NCBI RefSeq assembly: GCF_026745355.1
Contig: NC_079207.1
Location: 11,351,625-11,415,624, forward strand
Source: Beta vulgaris subsp. vulgaris
Lineage: Eukaryota; Streptophyta; Magnoliopsida; Caryophyllales; Amaranthaceae
Direction: 5' to 3'
Length of the DNA: 64,000 bases
The position numbers and the translations under genes were made by a program. This document shows positions 36,271 to 47,620 of this stretch, piece after piece; position 1 is the stretch's first letter; every line of letters begins with the position of its first letter. Below the pieces are notes generated by a model. That model was not told where the DNA came from. It made no database searches and worked only from the letters and a program-made list of their open reading frames with translations.

Positions 36271-37496
36271 AAGTTCATCCTGCAATTTTAAAACTAATCT
36301 TGTGTAAATTAGAACATATTGTATCAACAAACTAGTTCCATCCTTCTTCTCTTCTCCAATTTTCTCATTCTGGCTTCCTTATTACTTGCTCTATCAGTGA
36401 GTATACTTTACCCCATTTCAACTGCTGTTACTGTTTTCATGCTTTCTACCAATCTTTTTTCTCTACTTAAAATGAGTTCTTGGATTCTCATTTATTCGAT
36501 TCAAATTCCTCAATTGATTATTTACAGCTCTTGTTATTCAACTTTGGCTTTTAAATTTAATCTTTTGATTGAGAGATAGGGTTTGATTAAAAGAGGTAAA
36601 AGTTTATTGCTAGGGTTGATTTTTTTTTGTTAGGTTATGAAATGTTTAAGTTACAATGATGGAAATTGGAAAGTTTGTTTCTTTTCTGTAAGAGTGTGTA
36701 CATTTATGGAGGCTCTCTTAGGTTAACCATAATGTTGGTAGTAGAATGTGTAACATGATTGAAATATTATCTATGCATCAACAGCTCAAATTTTCTTGAT
36801 TGTCAGAATGTACCAATTGATGAATAGGAAAGGATTTTGAGAAATTTCGAACCCTATCTCGTGGTTGTAGAACCTTGGTATGTTGAGGAAATGTTTTCTA
36901 AGAGCCACTATGGGAGATTAATTTGGTCTTCTTAGCATCTAGCAGGATAGTTGGAAATTCGGTGAAATTTGTTTTATGAGAATAGAAGCATAATTGCAGT
37001 CTCTTAGTTTGTATCTCTAAATCTTAGAGTCCACACATGGAAGAAGCGCGGCTCCTCTATCATGGTCCATGGATGTGTCCTTTTATCATGTGATTGTAGG
37101 TGTATTTTTCACGAATACATCTGTTATAATGAACTAGCATCTACTTCATTCTTTATATGTGTAAACCATGAAGTGTGCAAGCTTTAAAAGAGTGCATGTG
37201 CTAACTCATCACTGATTGGTGCTATAATGACAATGGAATTCCTTCTTCCCCTCACCAACTTGTAATGACAATTAGCACGTATACTGGACTATTCTATTGC
37301 TTTATAATACTTCCATTAAAAATCTTATATACGTTGTTACTATTATATGTTGTTTCCTCATTTGAGATTAACTTTGCTTTAGGAAATCTTCTTTCTTTAC
37401 AGAGATGGAGAAGAGTGCAACAAAAGAAGCAATATCCATTCTCGGAAAGGTATTTTCCCGATGACCCTTTTACTTAGGCCAATATCATCTTTTTTG

Positions 37497-37883
37497 CTAA
37501 TTGAATTTAGTAAATGTTGTAATATCGTATATGATTCTACCTTTCAACCAAGGATGTCTATGTCTAAAAAGAACTTCTTCGAGTATGTCGGGCTTATACC
37601 AAAAGAACCTCCTTTGAATACATAATCTGGTGTAGATGTGACCTCTACCCTGTATTAGGTGCTTATACCAAAAAACCCTAGCTTTCTCTCTCTTTTCGCT
37701 ATCGCATCTGCTAAAGTCTTCGAATTCTTTGAGGAACATTTCGAAGGTATTTTTCACTCCGTCGCCACCACTTTTAATAGTGCTGCTGCATTCTACATGG
37801 TTGATGTTTAAGGAACACAGTAGCATCATTATCGCCATTGCTAACCATATTTTGCTCATGTTGTTGTTGTTGATAGTCAGCAT
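37497..37883 (-). CDS. Hypothetical small secreted-type protein (128 aa)
   Basis: An uninterrupted minus-strand frame with a typical signal peptide: from Met9, MSKIWLAMAIMMLLCSLNINHVECSS, with a likely cut after the VEC/SS region. The mature part is basic and aromatic-rich, with an FWYK motif twice (about residues 71 and 94), only a few Cys and no known domain. It lies inside the gene-capturing CACTA, with no promoter visible and a TA microsatellite upstream (37959-38052). It could be a captured secreted-protein gene fragment or a chance ORF. The signal peptide is the only argument for a real gene. Confidence 0.25.
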   Translation of the reverse strand: MLTINNNNMSKIWLAMAIMMLLCSLNINHVECSSTIKSGGDGVKNTFEMFLKEFEDFSRCDSEKREKARVFWYKHLIQGRGHIYTRLCIQRRFFWYKPDILEEVLFRHRHPWLKGRIIYDITTFTKFN

Positions 37884-37958
37884 TTTTTGATAAATGAAGT
37901 GTTTTTTTGTTAGGTTTGTTTGATTTTGGTAGAATGGTAGTTATGCTTTTAGATGATG

Positions 37959-37996
<38 letters not shown>

Positions 37997-37997
37997 T

Positions 37998-38052
<55 letters not shown>
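37959..38052. repeat. (GT)n(TA)n microsatellite
   Basis: About 10 GT units then TA units, within the CACTA. Confidence 0.92.
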
Positions 38053-38057
<5 letters not shown>

Positions 38058-38317
38058 ACAATAGACATGAATAGTTAGGGACCTTGTAAATGTTTTGACT
38101 AGGCCTCTTTTTTCTTTTGCATACCTTTTCTCCGCCCACTTTACCACTTATGTGAACATGGATTTGCATTCAATGAAGTTTAGGGTTGAAAAGAGTTTAA
38201 GAATAGGTTACTTTGTTAGCTTCTTTTTTGGTCAAGTTTTTTAATCATAATCATCTTTTGGCTTTAACAGATTGTGACCCCGAAGGCTGGAAGTCTACTT
38301 AGTCAATGTCAAAAGTT

Positions 38318-38802
38318 TTAAGTGGTGGTCTGATAATAGTAGAAGTGAGAAATTCCAGCAAAGGAGAAGGTGCTCTGAATGAAGGAGTCGGAGCTGATTT
38401 TGTGCAGAAAGAGAAGGTTGTGCCTTCTGGGTTCAACCCTAGTGAAATTGGCCTGAGGCTAGTCGTATACCTGTTCACTTTGTTTTATGGTCTTTAATGT
38501 TGTTTTACTTGATCAAATATAGATTCCGTATATGGTGCTTGTTACGAGACTTGAAGCCTTCATTGAACTACTTGAGAATCTAGAATGTGCTAGTTTGGTT
38601 AGCTGCAAAATTCTGATGCAGAAGACATGTATGTGAGTAATCTGACTGCAACCTTCAAAAAAATACCCACACGCCATGGAATTTCGTCTTGCTTTTCTGG
38701 GGACAGGGTTAACTGTTAATGAAGGAACAGATACACATGCATTGATTGGATTATTTCGTCCTTGCTGGAATTTCTCACTTCTACTATTATCAGACCACCA
38801 CA
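38318..38802. repeat. Inverted repeat around a 400-bp spacer
   Basis: About 45 bp at 38318-38363 (tggtggtctgataatagtag...) recur inverted at 38762-38802. Both arms translate as WWSDNSRSEKFQQ on their own strands, so a coding fragment seems to have been duplicated in inverted orientation. Confidence 0.7.
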
Positions 38803-38899
38803 TTCTCAAGCAGGGCTTTTTATTTTTCATATCAATTGACATAGCTGAAGCATGATCGTAATTTCTTTTTTTCAAAAAAGAAGCATGATAACAATTGGT

Positions 38900-39024
38900 A
38901 AGTCTTGCATGAAATGAAGGAAAATGGCATCTTTTTCAGCTTCAAGCTCAGCAAGGTACCGCTTTAAGGTTTCCAATTCCCTTTCAGCCTTACTAGCTCG
39001 CTCAGATTCATTAAGAACCTGAGT
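38900..39024 (-). pseudogene. NET1/KIP1-like coiled-coil fragment (captured)
   Basis: The minus-strand frame reads QVLNESERASKAERELETLK and continues RYLAELEAEKDAIFLHFMQ. The (S)ERASKAE.E...LK..LA.L..EK.A pattern is characteristic of the coiled-coil region of NETWORKED 1 / kinase-interacting KIP1-like actin-binding proteins of plants. Only about 40 codons are present; the KIP1/NAB N-terminal domain is not seen. The upstream piece (39025-39072) has a stop and ends at the solo LTR. Recognition is from memory of the family and from one motif, so homology search is needed to be certain. Confidence 0.6.
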
Positions 39025-39072
39025 CTTTTTTCTCGCTCATTCCACCATTACCTTCGAACCTGCCATCTACAG

Positions 39073-42000
39073 TGTAACAGCCCGCACTTCCGAGCTGTTA
39101 GCTAATCATACTTAACATTCATAAGACTCAATTAACACTTAATAGCCTCGAATTAATTATTTACTCGCAGCGGAATAAAACCTTCAATACACGATCCTGG
39201 ACCTGTGGGTCAGGGCCCACAACACATCTTAATAACCAATAACATATTACAATAATACCTTGTTCGACTTCTAAAGCAATATAATAATTTATTCATAAAT
39301 AAGGATAAATAATCCCAAATACAACCTCGGAACCCTTACATCTCATTATAACCTTGATACTTAAGTTCTTCCTTTTACTCCATTTCGAGCTTTCCACATA
39401 CGAACCTGCAAGATCACTAACAAAGAACTCTGCCCCCACCAGGACAGGTTCCAAGAACAAAATCAGGAAAACTGAGTACACACACTGTCCAACCAGAAAT
39501 TCATTTTAGTGGCTTAAAATATAGTTGTGCGGTTTATTATTAATCAAGTGGAACATTCCCAAACTTCAAAAATACTTAAATTCAAATAGTTAGAAATACA
39601 TAAGCTCATTCCAAAACCTCATTTTGGTGGCTTAAGACCATTCGTATACAATTCATGCTAGAAATTCGGCATGTTTCACAAGTAAAGTACTTGCTTAAAA
39701 ATTTAAGGATTTCCATCCTTGCACAATCGTATTAACGTAAGAAGTTTTATCATGAAGATCACCACTTCGATCATTCAAAACCCTTTTGGGTCTAGAGCAT
39801 TTAATTTACTTGGGCAAAGCGAACACGAATAGAGAGGGGCTCCTTACACAAGGTGCCGACTGTCTCTAAGCTAATGGAGGTCGTCACCCCACCGTTTAAA
39901 TATTTATGCTTGCAAGCCTTAACCAGGACATGTCCCATTTTTATTATCTGCTGGACTTCACCCACCCAGCGAGGGTTCGAAAGGAGATCACCCATCCTCC
40001 AAGGGTTGTTGTTCATACCGTACCTTATTTGGTATCGGCCTTTACCCACTTGTATCCATAGTTTATTTACATAAATAGTTTAAATGCACAGTTTATCAAT
40101 ACCACACGTGTTTCAAAGAACACATATTTATCCATGAAGAGGAAAAATAATCACCACTACTATGGTGTTGCTAATCATTGCAAGACTTGGATCTTCTTTT
40201 GAAATCTTTTTGTTACGTCAACAATTTCACATATTAGTTACTGTAAAGATATAAGGAAATAATCAATTCTTTACTGCTTGTAAAAGTCGTATAGGCACTT
40301 AGTGTGCTCATTTAAACTTTACCAAAAGGTTGAGTTAACTTGAACATTTGGAACTTTTGTCAAAATAATTACACAAAAATAGACTTAAAACGAACATACT
40401 TCCGCTCGGTACTTCGATTTAGGAATTTCCAAAACTTAACCTCAAATAACTTTTGTTTGGATCATGACTACTCAAAGGAACAATACATGCTCCATAACAC
40501 ATATTGAGCATCTTGCTCCATAAATGCTGTTTACTTTCCCCATAAAACAATCGCAAAATCATAATGCTTATTTTCCCAAAAACACAAATTATATCTTTCA
40601 AACTTATTATACTCTTGTTCTTAATTCGTATCGCATACTCATTCCAAAGTGTATCAACGACTTAAACCTCCATCCGTAAATTAATATAAAACAAGTTGAA
40701 ATGTAATTAACATATCCAAAATACCTGAACCTCAATAATCTTATAATAGCACAACTCGAATATCAAATAATCTCACTTACCTCAAATATTCCTTTCAAGG
40801 AAGTAATATACATAAAACGTATTCAAAACAAATGTCTCTCCTCAGTCGATCCCATAACATGATAAAAATGTAAAATATGACTCTCAAAGACTCATAAGAT
40901 AATTAACTATTATCGAGACCCAATTCTAAGCTCGTGCGATTAACTCTGTAATGTTTTACTTGTAGACTATAAGGTATCCTCTAACATGTCTTGGCAATTC
41001 CCTTCATCATAATAGTTTCTTTTGTACTTGGACTTCCGTCTTTAATTATAGCATCTAAACTATGCATTCCAAAATTCTCATGATATGAATTTTCCCCTTA
41101 AAGGTTTTCTTATTCCCAATACATGAACTTTCATTGCCAGAATATAACCTTATTACATTATCATAAATCACCTACAATTACTATAGCAAGTCAAAATATC
41201 TCACTCCATATTTCCCAACATCCACTCGTTGTCCTCATCCTTCTCAATTTATAATTCACAACCATACGTCCCCATGTATTCGTACCGAAAGCTCATATTA
41301 GCCTTAACACCATACGGTTAGTATTGTCATTATATAACTTTAATTACCATGCTCTCTATTATATAGATTTATATTTTTTTTCTTTCCCATTATCCATTTA
41401 TATAATCTTACTTATCTTACTATAAAATTATACCTTTAAACTTTCTTACTTAATCCAATTCCACATATGACCTTTCATAACTTAAATACTGTAAGTTACA
41501 CTCCTCTGTTTCATACTCTTTTAAACCACTACCCATATCTTGATCCTTTATTTCTCTAGTATGACCTTCACATTTCAGATCTTACCCCTCAATATTTAAT
41601 ATTTCGTCTCAAACACTTATTTTGGTTATAACATTTCTTGGACTCACAAAGCTATCGTAACCACCCTATTACCCCTTAGATAAATGTTGAATTAATTCAC
41701 TTCCAAATTATCAGATATCTAACTTGACTTTTATACATAACATTTTATACTCTTTTACACTCCTCATTGATACCCATAATAGAAGTTTTCCAAACTCAGT
41801 TATCACCTTCCCTCGACTTAGTCAACATAACTTAATTTAGTGTCTGATACTTCCCAAAACCATCACTCTAGCCCTTTTACATCGATATCACTATTACAAA
41901 ACTCATTTACTTAACTCTATGTTACAACTTTGAGTGTTTCTCATTCCCTATATATATTTACCTTCCAATAATATACTTTTATAGTCATCTGATCTTTAAG

Positions 42001-44574
42001 AACCATATAATTTTTATATCGACAACTGACCCATTAATTGACGTTGGCACTCCAAAACTTATACAATCACCCAACTCCACTTTTCAAATAATAACTAACA
42101 TTCTCAAACATAATTCTTCGATCTACTAATTTGTCCCACAACTACTTTGACATAACTTTCCAATATTACAGAACCCAAAATTCCTCAAATAGTCCTTGTT
42201 GCTATCCTTCTATGACATAATGTAACCTTCTTAATCTGAACTTATTTTCCTATTAATAATAGTTCATACTATTTTAGTTCATAGTTTACTACATGTATAT
42301 TTCCGTACTCAAATAATAGTCCTCCAGAACTCATGTTATAGCGTACTCTGAAATTACAACCATAACTCCAAACTCATATCTTCCAACCTCTAAAGCATGT
42401 ATTTCGAAATGGGTAATCATCATAATTGATTTCTTAAAAATTCAAACACGAAACTTGAACAAGAATTAATGTTACCAAAATGTGATACCGAGGTTCTCAA
42501 CAACTTACAGGTATTATGCTCTTATAAAGTTTATACATTTATAACCATATATAAACGAACTCTTTTCTGAAATCATAATTGAGCTTCATAACCTTATCCA
42601 TTCCCCTAATATATAACTCATGGAACTCATAGAATCAAACTTATAACTATTGAAAATATAGTGAAAATTATTTTAGAACCAAATGTACATGCCTTATTCA
42701 TATCACAAAACATGGTTCATCAAACAAATTTATACTAACGAGTCTCAAAACAACATAACTTATAACCAATAGAACTTAACATGCGATTTAGTTCTACCTT
42801 TGTCTTAAAACTCAAAAACATGTATTTCAGAAACCATATAGTACACAAATCACATTTTTTTTTATACAACATAAGTTTAACTTATGAGAACATATCAAGA
42901 TCAACTTATATAGTTTATATGATCAATCGAAATATCAATAATATATTTGAAAAGTGGAAGGACATGTGTGTACCTCCTTCATTTCCCCAAAGAACGCTCG
43001 ATTCCATTATAATCTTCAAGGTTCCAACATTTCCAAATTCTTTATCAATCTCCAACAATCACCTCACAACAATATGAACAACAATCAACATCCTTACTAC
43101 CAATTAGATAAAGAAATTAACTTTCTCATGCCTTCTAACCTCTTTCATGAACTACCCACAACTCCTTATTTACAAACCATTCAACTAATCCAATTCACTA
43201 TATCAATCTCTAACTCCAATTTACCTCATTCTAATTCACAAAGGATACTGTTAAACAACATGGCTTATGATAATTTGATTTCATAAACTAACTTAAGAAA
43301 TATAAATACAATTTATAAATCTCAAGCCAACCCATTAAATAAATAGGAAAGATTTAATCATTAAGTTGAACACACTTTTATCATATCTGATTTTCGTAAC
43401 AAGATCATCAAATTGCTCTTACAAAACTCACTTGAATCCATTGAAAAGAAAACACAGCAAGTTACTTGTTTGGAACATGATATCCATCTTGATTATTAGT
43501 TCCACCATATTCTGAATTAAAAACATCTTCTCTTAAAACTGGTTATTGTTTATAAGTATACAAATATACTTAAAACTTCCTGACAGAACAAAGTAATTTG
43601 GAAGCTACAATGTAAAATAAAAGTTTACCAACATAAATCATGATCAACTTTAACAATTTGAATTGAATCAAACAACAATAATTATATCTTTAGGAAATCA
43701 TATTTATGAAAACTTAATTGTTATACCTGATTTTGGAATTCACAAACAACAAGACACAAGAACTCAATTCAGCCAATCAACACGATGCGCACAACCTCGA
43801 TGGTGGTAGCTCGCCGGCGAAGAGGACCGGAAAACAGTAGCAGCACCGATGGGACAGAAGCAAAAGAAAGAATTCTTTGACAACAACAACATGCAACAGC
43901 CACAACACCAACAAATCAGGTGGCATCAGCATCCACGAAGAAGAGGAGAGAGAAAAAACGCTGAAACAGTGGCAGCAAACAACTACAACTTCCAGAGATC
44001 ATAACTCCTAGCTCCGAACTCAGATTGAAGAAATTTTTGAGTCTAAATTCAATATCTCGAGGAGATCTACAACTTTCATGAAGGAACAAAGACCAAAACA
44101 TGAGCGCATCTTGCTTGAATTCGACGGACAGAACAGAGGAAGAAGGAGGACAGTGAATGAGAGAGAGAAAATGAATTGGGGTTTGGGGTTTCTTTTATTC
44201 TGTTGAAGGGAATTGAGAGATATAATAGTGAATGAAGAAGGAGGAAATTGGGTATAAGTTCTTTATATCTTTAATGAAGAATTGTGAGAATTTGACAACA
44301 AGGAAATAATGTGGCATTCTCAACATAAGCCACATACATTATAGAGAAATAATAGTGTTCTTTTTCTCTTTTATTATTATTTTTTTTTTCTAAAAAAAAA
44401 AATCAAGGTATACATCATAAAATCATATACCATAACATCATTTTACCATTTTAATAATTGTGTTCCCTTTTGTCTTTAAATATTATAATCCATCCTACTA
44501 TTAAAATATAATAATTAAACTAAGATAATTAATTAGTCTTTTATTAAACTTACTTAAAAATAAGGGCTGTTACA
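39073..44574 (-). mobile_element. 5.5-kb solo LTR, gypsy-type
   Basis: TGTAACAGCCCG (39073) to GGGCTGTTACA (44574), with imperfect 5-bp duplication TACAG / TACAT. It contains the inverse complement of the AACCTGTCCTGGTGGGGGCA segment found in the LTR at 29705, so it lies in minus orientation. There is no gag-pol, PBS or PPT. On the minus strand a gene-like CT-rich leader runs from about 44200 to 43790. The length is extreme for a single LTR; hidden internal insertions are possible. Confidence 0.6.
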
Positions 44575-44615
44575 TACATAATTTCTTTATTTTACTTAAG
44601 AAATACATTTAAGCA

Positions 44616-45092
44616 TATGCTTTCTCTTTGGATGAAGATGGAATCTGTAGAGCATCATTTGAGCTCATTTTTGCCTTTTATGAAATTATTTCTCTTGGGC
44701 ACAAGGAAAATGTCACTGTTGCACAGGTAAAGCAGTACTGTGAGATGGAATGTCATGAGAAGAAACTGCACAAGCTAGTGATAGCAAGTAAGATTAATGA
44801 AACCAAGGATATCATGAAGCGCAAAGCTAGTGAAATTGAGAAAAGCAAGGTATTTTTTTTTTGCTTTGCCTTCCTCCCTCTAAGCCATCTTCTTTTCCTA
44901 ACAATGTTATTCAACTTTGGCAGATCGAAAAGAATAGGGGTGATAAAGGTGGATACATGTCATCCATGGGATCTGGAAGACTTGAAAGTACCTTTGGTGA
45001 TATGAGCATATCTAGCAGCAGCATTGGTTTTGGTAGTGGTTCTGGGTTTGGAATGTCGACTGATCTGGATTCCTTCCCAAGCAAGTCGAAAG
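44616..45092 (+). pseudogene. Coatomer subunit delta fragment, two exons and one intron (captured)
   Basis: Exon A (44616-44849) reads [19 protein letters not shown], then [20 protein letters not shown] and [25 protein letters not shown]. After a GT...AG intron (44850-44923), exon B (44924-45092) reads [22 protein letters not shown] and SSIGFGSGSGFGMSTDLDSF..KSKG, followed by a GT donor. This is the linker after the longin-like N-terminal domain of plant delta-COP, part of the COPI coat for Golgi-to-ER vesicles. The reading frame is intact across the spliced exons, and the intron is retained, so capture was from genomic DNA. The N-terminal half and the mu-homology domain are missing. Nonfunctional as a coat subunit. 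Confidence 0.88.
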
Positions 45093-45576
45093 GTGTGTTC
45101 TACTTGCTTTACTTAGTGGTTCACATAATCTATCTTTTGACGGCAAAATCTAGCCAGGGGGTAAAGCTGTTCTCTGATATCCTAATAAAGAGTTTCCTTT
45201 TTTAGTACATGCCTCTATTATAGATCTCTTGATATAATGCTATAGCACTAATGTATAAAGGAATGATGGATAAGATGTAATCATACCTGTACTAAGACTT
45301 ATTTACATATTATATTTTATTTTAGTAATTATTGATGAAGCATTGATGTCGGTGACGAAGAGGTGACGCTTCTCAATTTCATTGATGATTTTGGCCAAAA
45401 GACCCTTTTGTATATGGCAGTAGATATCAATCAGGATGCTGTTATTTGAAAATCTAGCTTTAATCTCTGGGATTTTCTTGCTACTGGATATGGATGAGCT
45501 GCTCTCGCTTTCATCCATAGCCTCGTCAAGATGTTTATTTGTTTCAAGTATGAAATCAACAAGTTAGACGTATATA

Positions 45577-45836
45577 CTAACCTCCGTTTCTTTTTAAGTG
45601 ACACATTTCTTGTTTTCACGTTTGCCAATGTATTATTTTAACCATTAATATCTTCAATTATCAATAAGTAAAAATTATAAAAAGTTGATATTAAAAAAAT
45701 TCACATTCAGACGAATCTAACAAGACCCCACATGACTATGTTTTCCCTAAAATGTAAATCACCAAAGCTAATTAAAGTTTAAACTGTGAATAGTAAACAC
45801 TATGCAAATGTGTCACTTAAAAAGAAACGGAGGAAG
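45577..45836. mobile_element. Stowaway MITE
   Basis: 260 bp. CTAACCTCCGTTTC (two changes from CTCCCTCCGT) pairs with gaaacggaggaag (ending 45836). TA flanks at 45575-45576 and 45837-45838. Shared core gacgaatctaacaag. Confidence 0.88.
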
Positions 45837-45992
45837 TATTTAACTTGCTTTTTTTTTGTGCTAGTGTATGTTCAACTTGTAACGGGGGAATATACATACA
45901 GTCACTATTGTCTATTGTATATTGCTACAAAGCCTACAATAGTTCGTTTAATATTTTTTGTATAAAAGTGCGTGGCTTATTATTCCAACTAG

Positions 45993-45993
<1 letters not shown>

Positions 45994-46034
<41 letters not shown>

Positions 46035-46035
46035 A
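45994..46035. repeat. (TTG)n microsatellite
   Basis: About 13 TTG units, followed by an AACAACAACAACAA stretch (46050-46063) that could pair with it. Confidence 0.9.
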
Positions 46036-46550
46036 TGCTTGCTGCTGTATAACAACAACAACAATTTTTTTTATTAAAAAAATACTTCAAGTGCTCCGGT
46101 TGTTAGGAAAAAACCGGAGCACTTGATTCACAAGTGCTCCGGTTTTCTCTTATCAACCGGAGCACTTGAAGAAATTTCAACATATTAATTTCACAAGTGC
46201 TCCGGTTTTTAAGACAACCGGAGCACTTGTAAATCTAAGTGCTCCGGTTTTCAACCGAAGCACTTGATAAATACTCAAATGCTCGTATGGGGTCTGCTAC
46301 GGGTCAAATATGGAGCACTTGTATGGTTTTTAACCGGAGCACTTGATGTTTTTTCCACTAGTGTATTGCTGCGCTTTAAAACCGCAGCAATATAATTAAT
46401 ACCTATTGCTGCCCTCTTAATTGCTGAGCGCCCAAAACCGCAGCAATATAATTAATACCTATTGCTGCCCTCTTAATTGCTGAGCGCCCAAAACCGCAGC
46501 AATAAGCCACTTTTTGACCGCAGCAAATAACATTTATTCTACTAGTGAAT

Positions 46551-47212
46551 CTTCTCATGCTCACAAGTCACAAGTGAGCTTATAATATACCTTTGTAATG
46601 GAATAAGAATCCATTTGCTGTAACTGCTGTGCTGTGAAGTATCTCTTGATTTCCTCCTTTACAGAACCAAGCTTTTTCAAATACCAACTAGAATTGTTGT
46701 TAGGCACATACTCCCACCAGATATCATGTTTAATGTAAACATCATTCACCCATTTCACCCACAGATTGATTGTCTAACCTTTTATCCATTGCCCAAACAC
46801 ATTTACCAAGAGCAACTATGTTCCATACTCGGATGTTTTTTATACCAAGTCCACCTGTTTGGAGTGCATACCCTTTGCCAATTCACATACCTAAGTTTGC
46901 TACTATAGTACTCCCTTGACCAAAGAAAGGGCCTACAAAAATTTTCAATCTAATGTAAAACATGCTTATGAAGAATGAATACTTATGCCCAATAAAGATG
47001 AAGGCTAATCAAAACCGAGTTAATGAGTTGAACTCTGCCATCAAAGAAAACATGTATGGAGCTCCAAATTTCAATTTTCAACATCATTTTTTCAACCAAA
47101 TTTTCACAATCACTAATTGATATTCTTCTTGAGCATATGGAAACACCCAAATATTTGAAAGGAAGGTGTGGATCAGGATAACTAGCCTGATCCATCTCAA
47201 TCAGTTTAGTAA
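46551..47212 (-). pseudogene. LINE ORF2 remnant, upstream part (split copy)
   Basis: Minus-strand frames read KLIEMDQASYPDPHLPFKYLGV (47160-47212), RVQLINSVLISLHLYWA (46983-47040), GGLGIKNIRVWNIVALGKCVWAMD (about 46790-46865) and MKWVNDVYIKHDIWWEYVPN (46690-46758). This is the segment that belongs directly upstream of 33556. The two are separated by the 13-kb CACTA (3-bp duplication AAT). The 5' side is cut at 47213 by a copia LTR. Stops and frameshifts make it dead. Confidence 0.85.
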
Positions 47213-47439
47213 TGTAATATTACAGTTAGTTAGAAAAGTTGTTATAGTTGTTGAGAGTTAGTTATAGTTTGTTACATAGCTTTCATAACAAGCTTAGTTA
47301 GTTCTATATATAAATGAATGTAATGATGTAATAGAGAGAGATTCATAATGATAAGAACTCTAAAGAGAGAACTTTCTCTTCTACATTTTCTTCTCTTGAT
47401 TTAGAATTAATTGAATCAATATCTACATCATTTTCCACA
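47213..47439 (+). repeat. 5' LTR of second copia
   Basis: TGTAATATTACAG to TTTTCCACA, 227 bp, with TG...CA ends. It contains a TATATATAA box (47310) and is followed directly by a PBS. The left junction interrupts a LINE frame. Confidence 0.85.
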
Positions 47440-47451
47440 TGGTATCAGAGC
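47440..47451 (+). promoter_or_regulatory. Primer binding site (tRNA-iMet)
   Basis: TGGTATCAGAGC immediately after the LTR. Confidence 0.9.
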
Positions 47452-47620
47452 ACATAGCTCAAATTCATCAAAAATTTTAAATCTTTTTGCAAGATTTTCA
47501 TCATTTCTGCTTGAATCTAGTTTAGATTCTTCTTCTGATCAACTTTTCTTGTTGATTTTCTTCCAAAATTCAGTAGAATTCTTCCTTTCTTCCGCGATTT
47601 TTTCTGTTCTTATTGCAATA

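Larger units (their letters stand above)
35404..46363. mobile_element. CACTA, AAGTGCTCCGGTT family, carrying gene fragments
   Basis: Ends CACTAGTGGAAAAAAC (35404) and GTTTTTTCCACTAGTG (46363) with target duplication TAT (35401-35403, 46364-46366). Subterminal arrays of AAGTGCTCCGGTT in both orientations lie at 35420-35600 and 46085-46350. Own sequence is about 5.2 kb after removing the solo LTR (39073-44574) and Stowaway (45577-45836). The interior has exon-like pieces including coatomer delta (44616-45092) and a NET1-like coiled coil (38900-39024), so this is a gene-capturing (Pack-type) CACTA. No TNPA/TNPD-like transposase is seen. Confidence 0.88.
33557..46547. mobile_element. CACTA, ATTGCTGCGGTTT family (host of nested insertions)
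   Basis: Left end CACCAGTAGAATAAATGC (33557) and right end GCAAATAACATTTATTCTACTAGTG (46547, in two parts for length) form the inverted repeats. The target duplication is AAT (33554-33556, 46548-46550). Subterminal arrays of ATTGCTGCGGTTTT in both orientations lie at 33570-33840, 35247-35395 and 46364-46535. Own sequence is about 2 kb; the rest is a second CACTA (35404-46363). A hAT MITE sits at 33948. No transposase. Confidence 0.88.

Noticed and set aside
45845..46126. Leu-rich 93-codon ORF
   Set aside because: Translation of the (TTG)n microsatellite.
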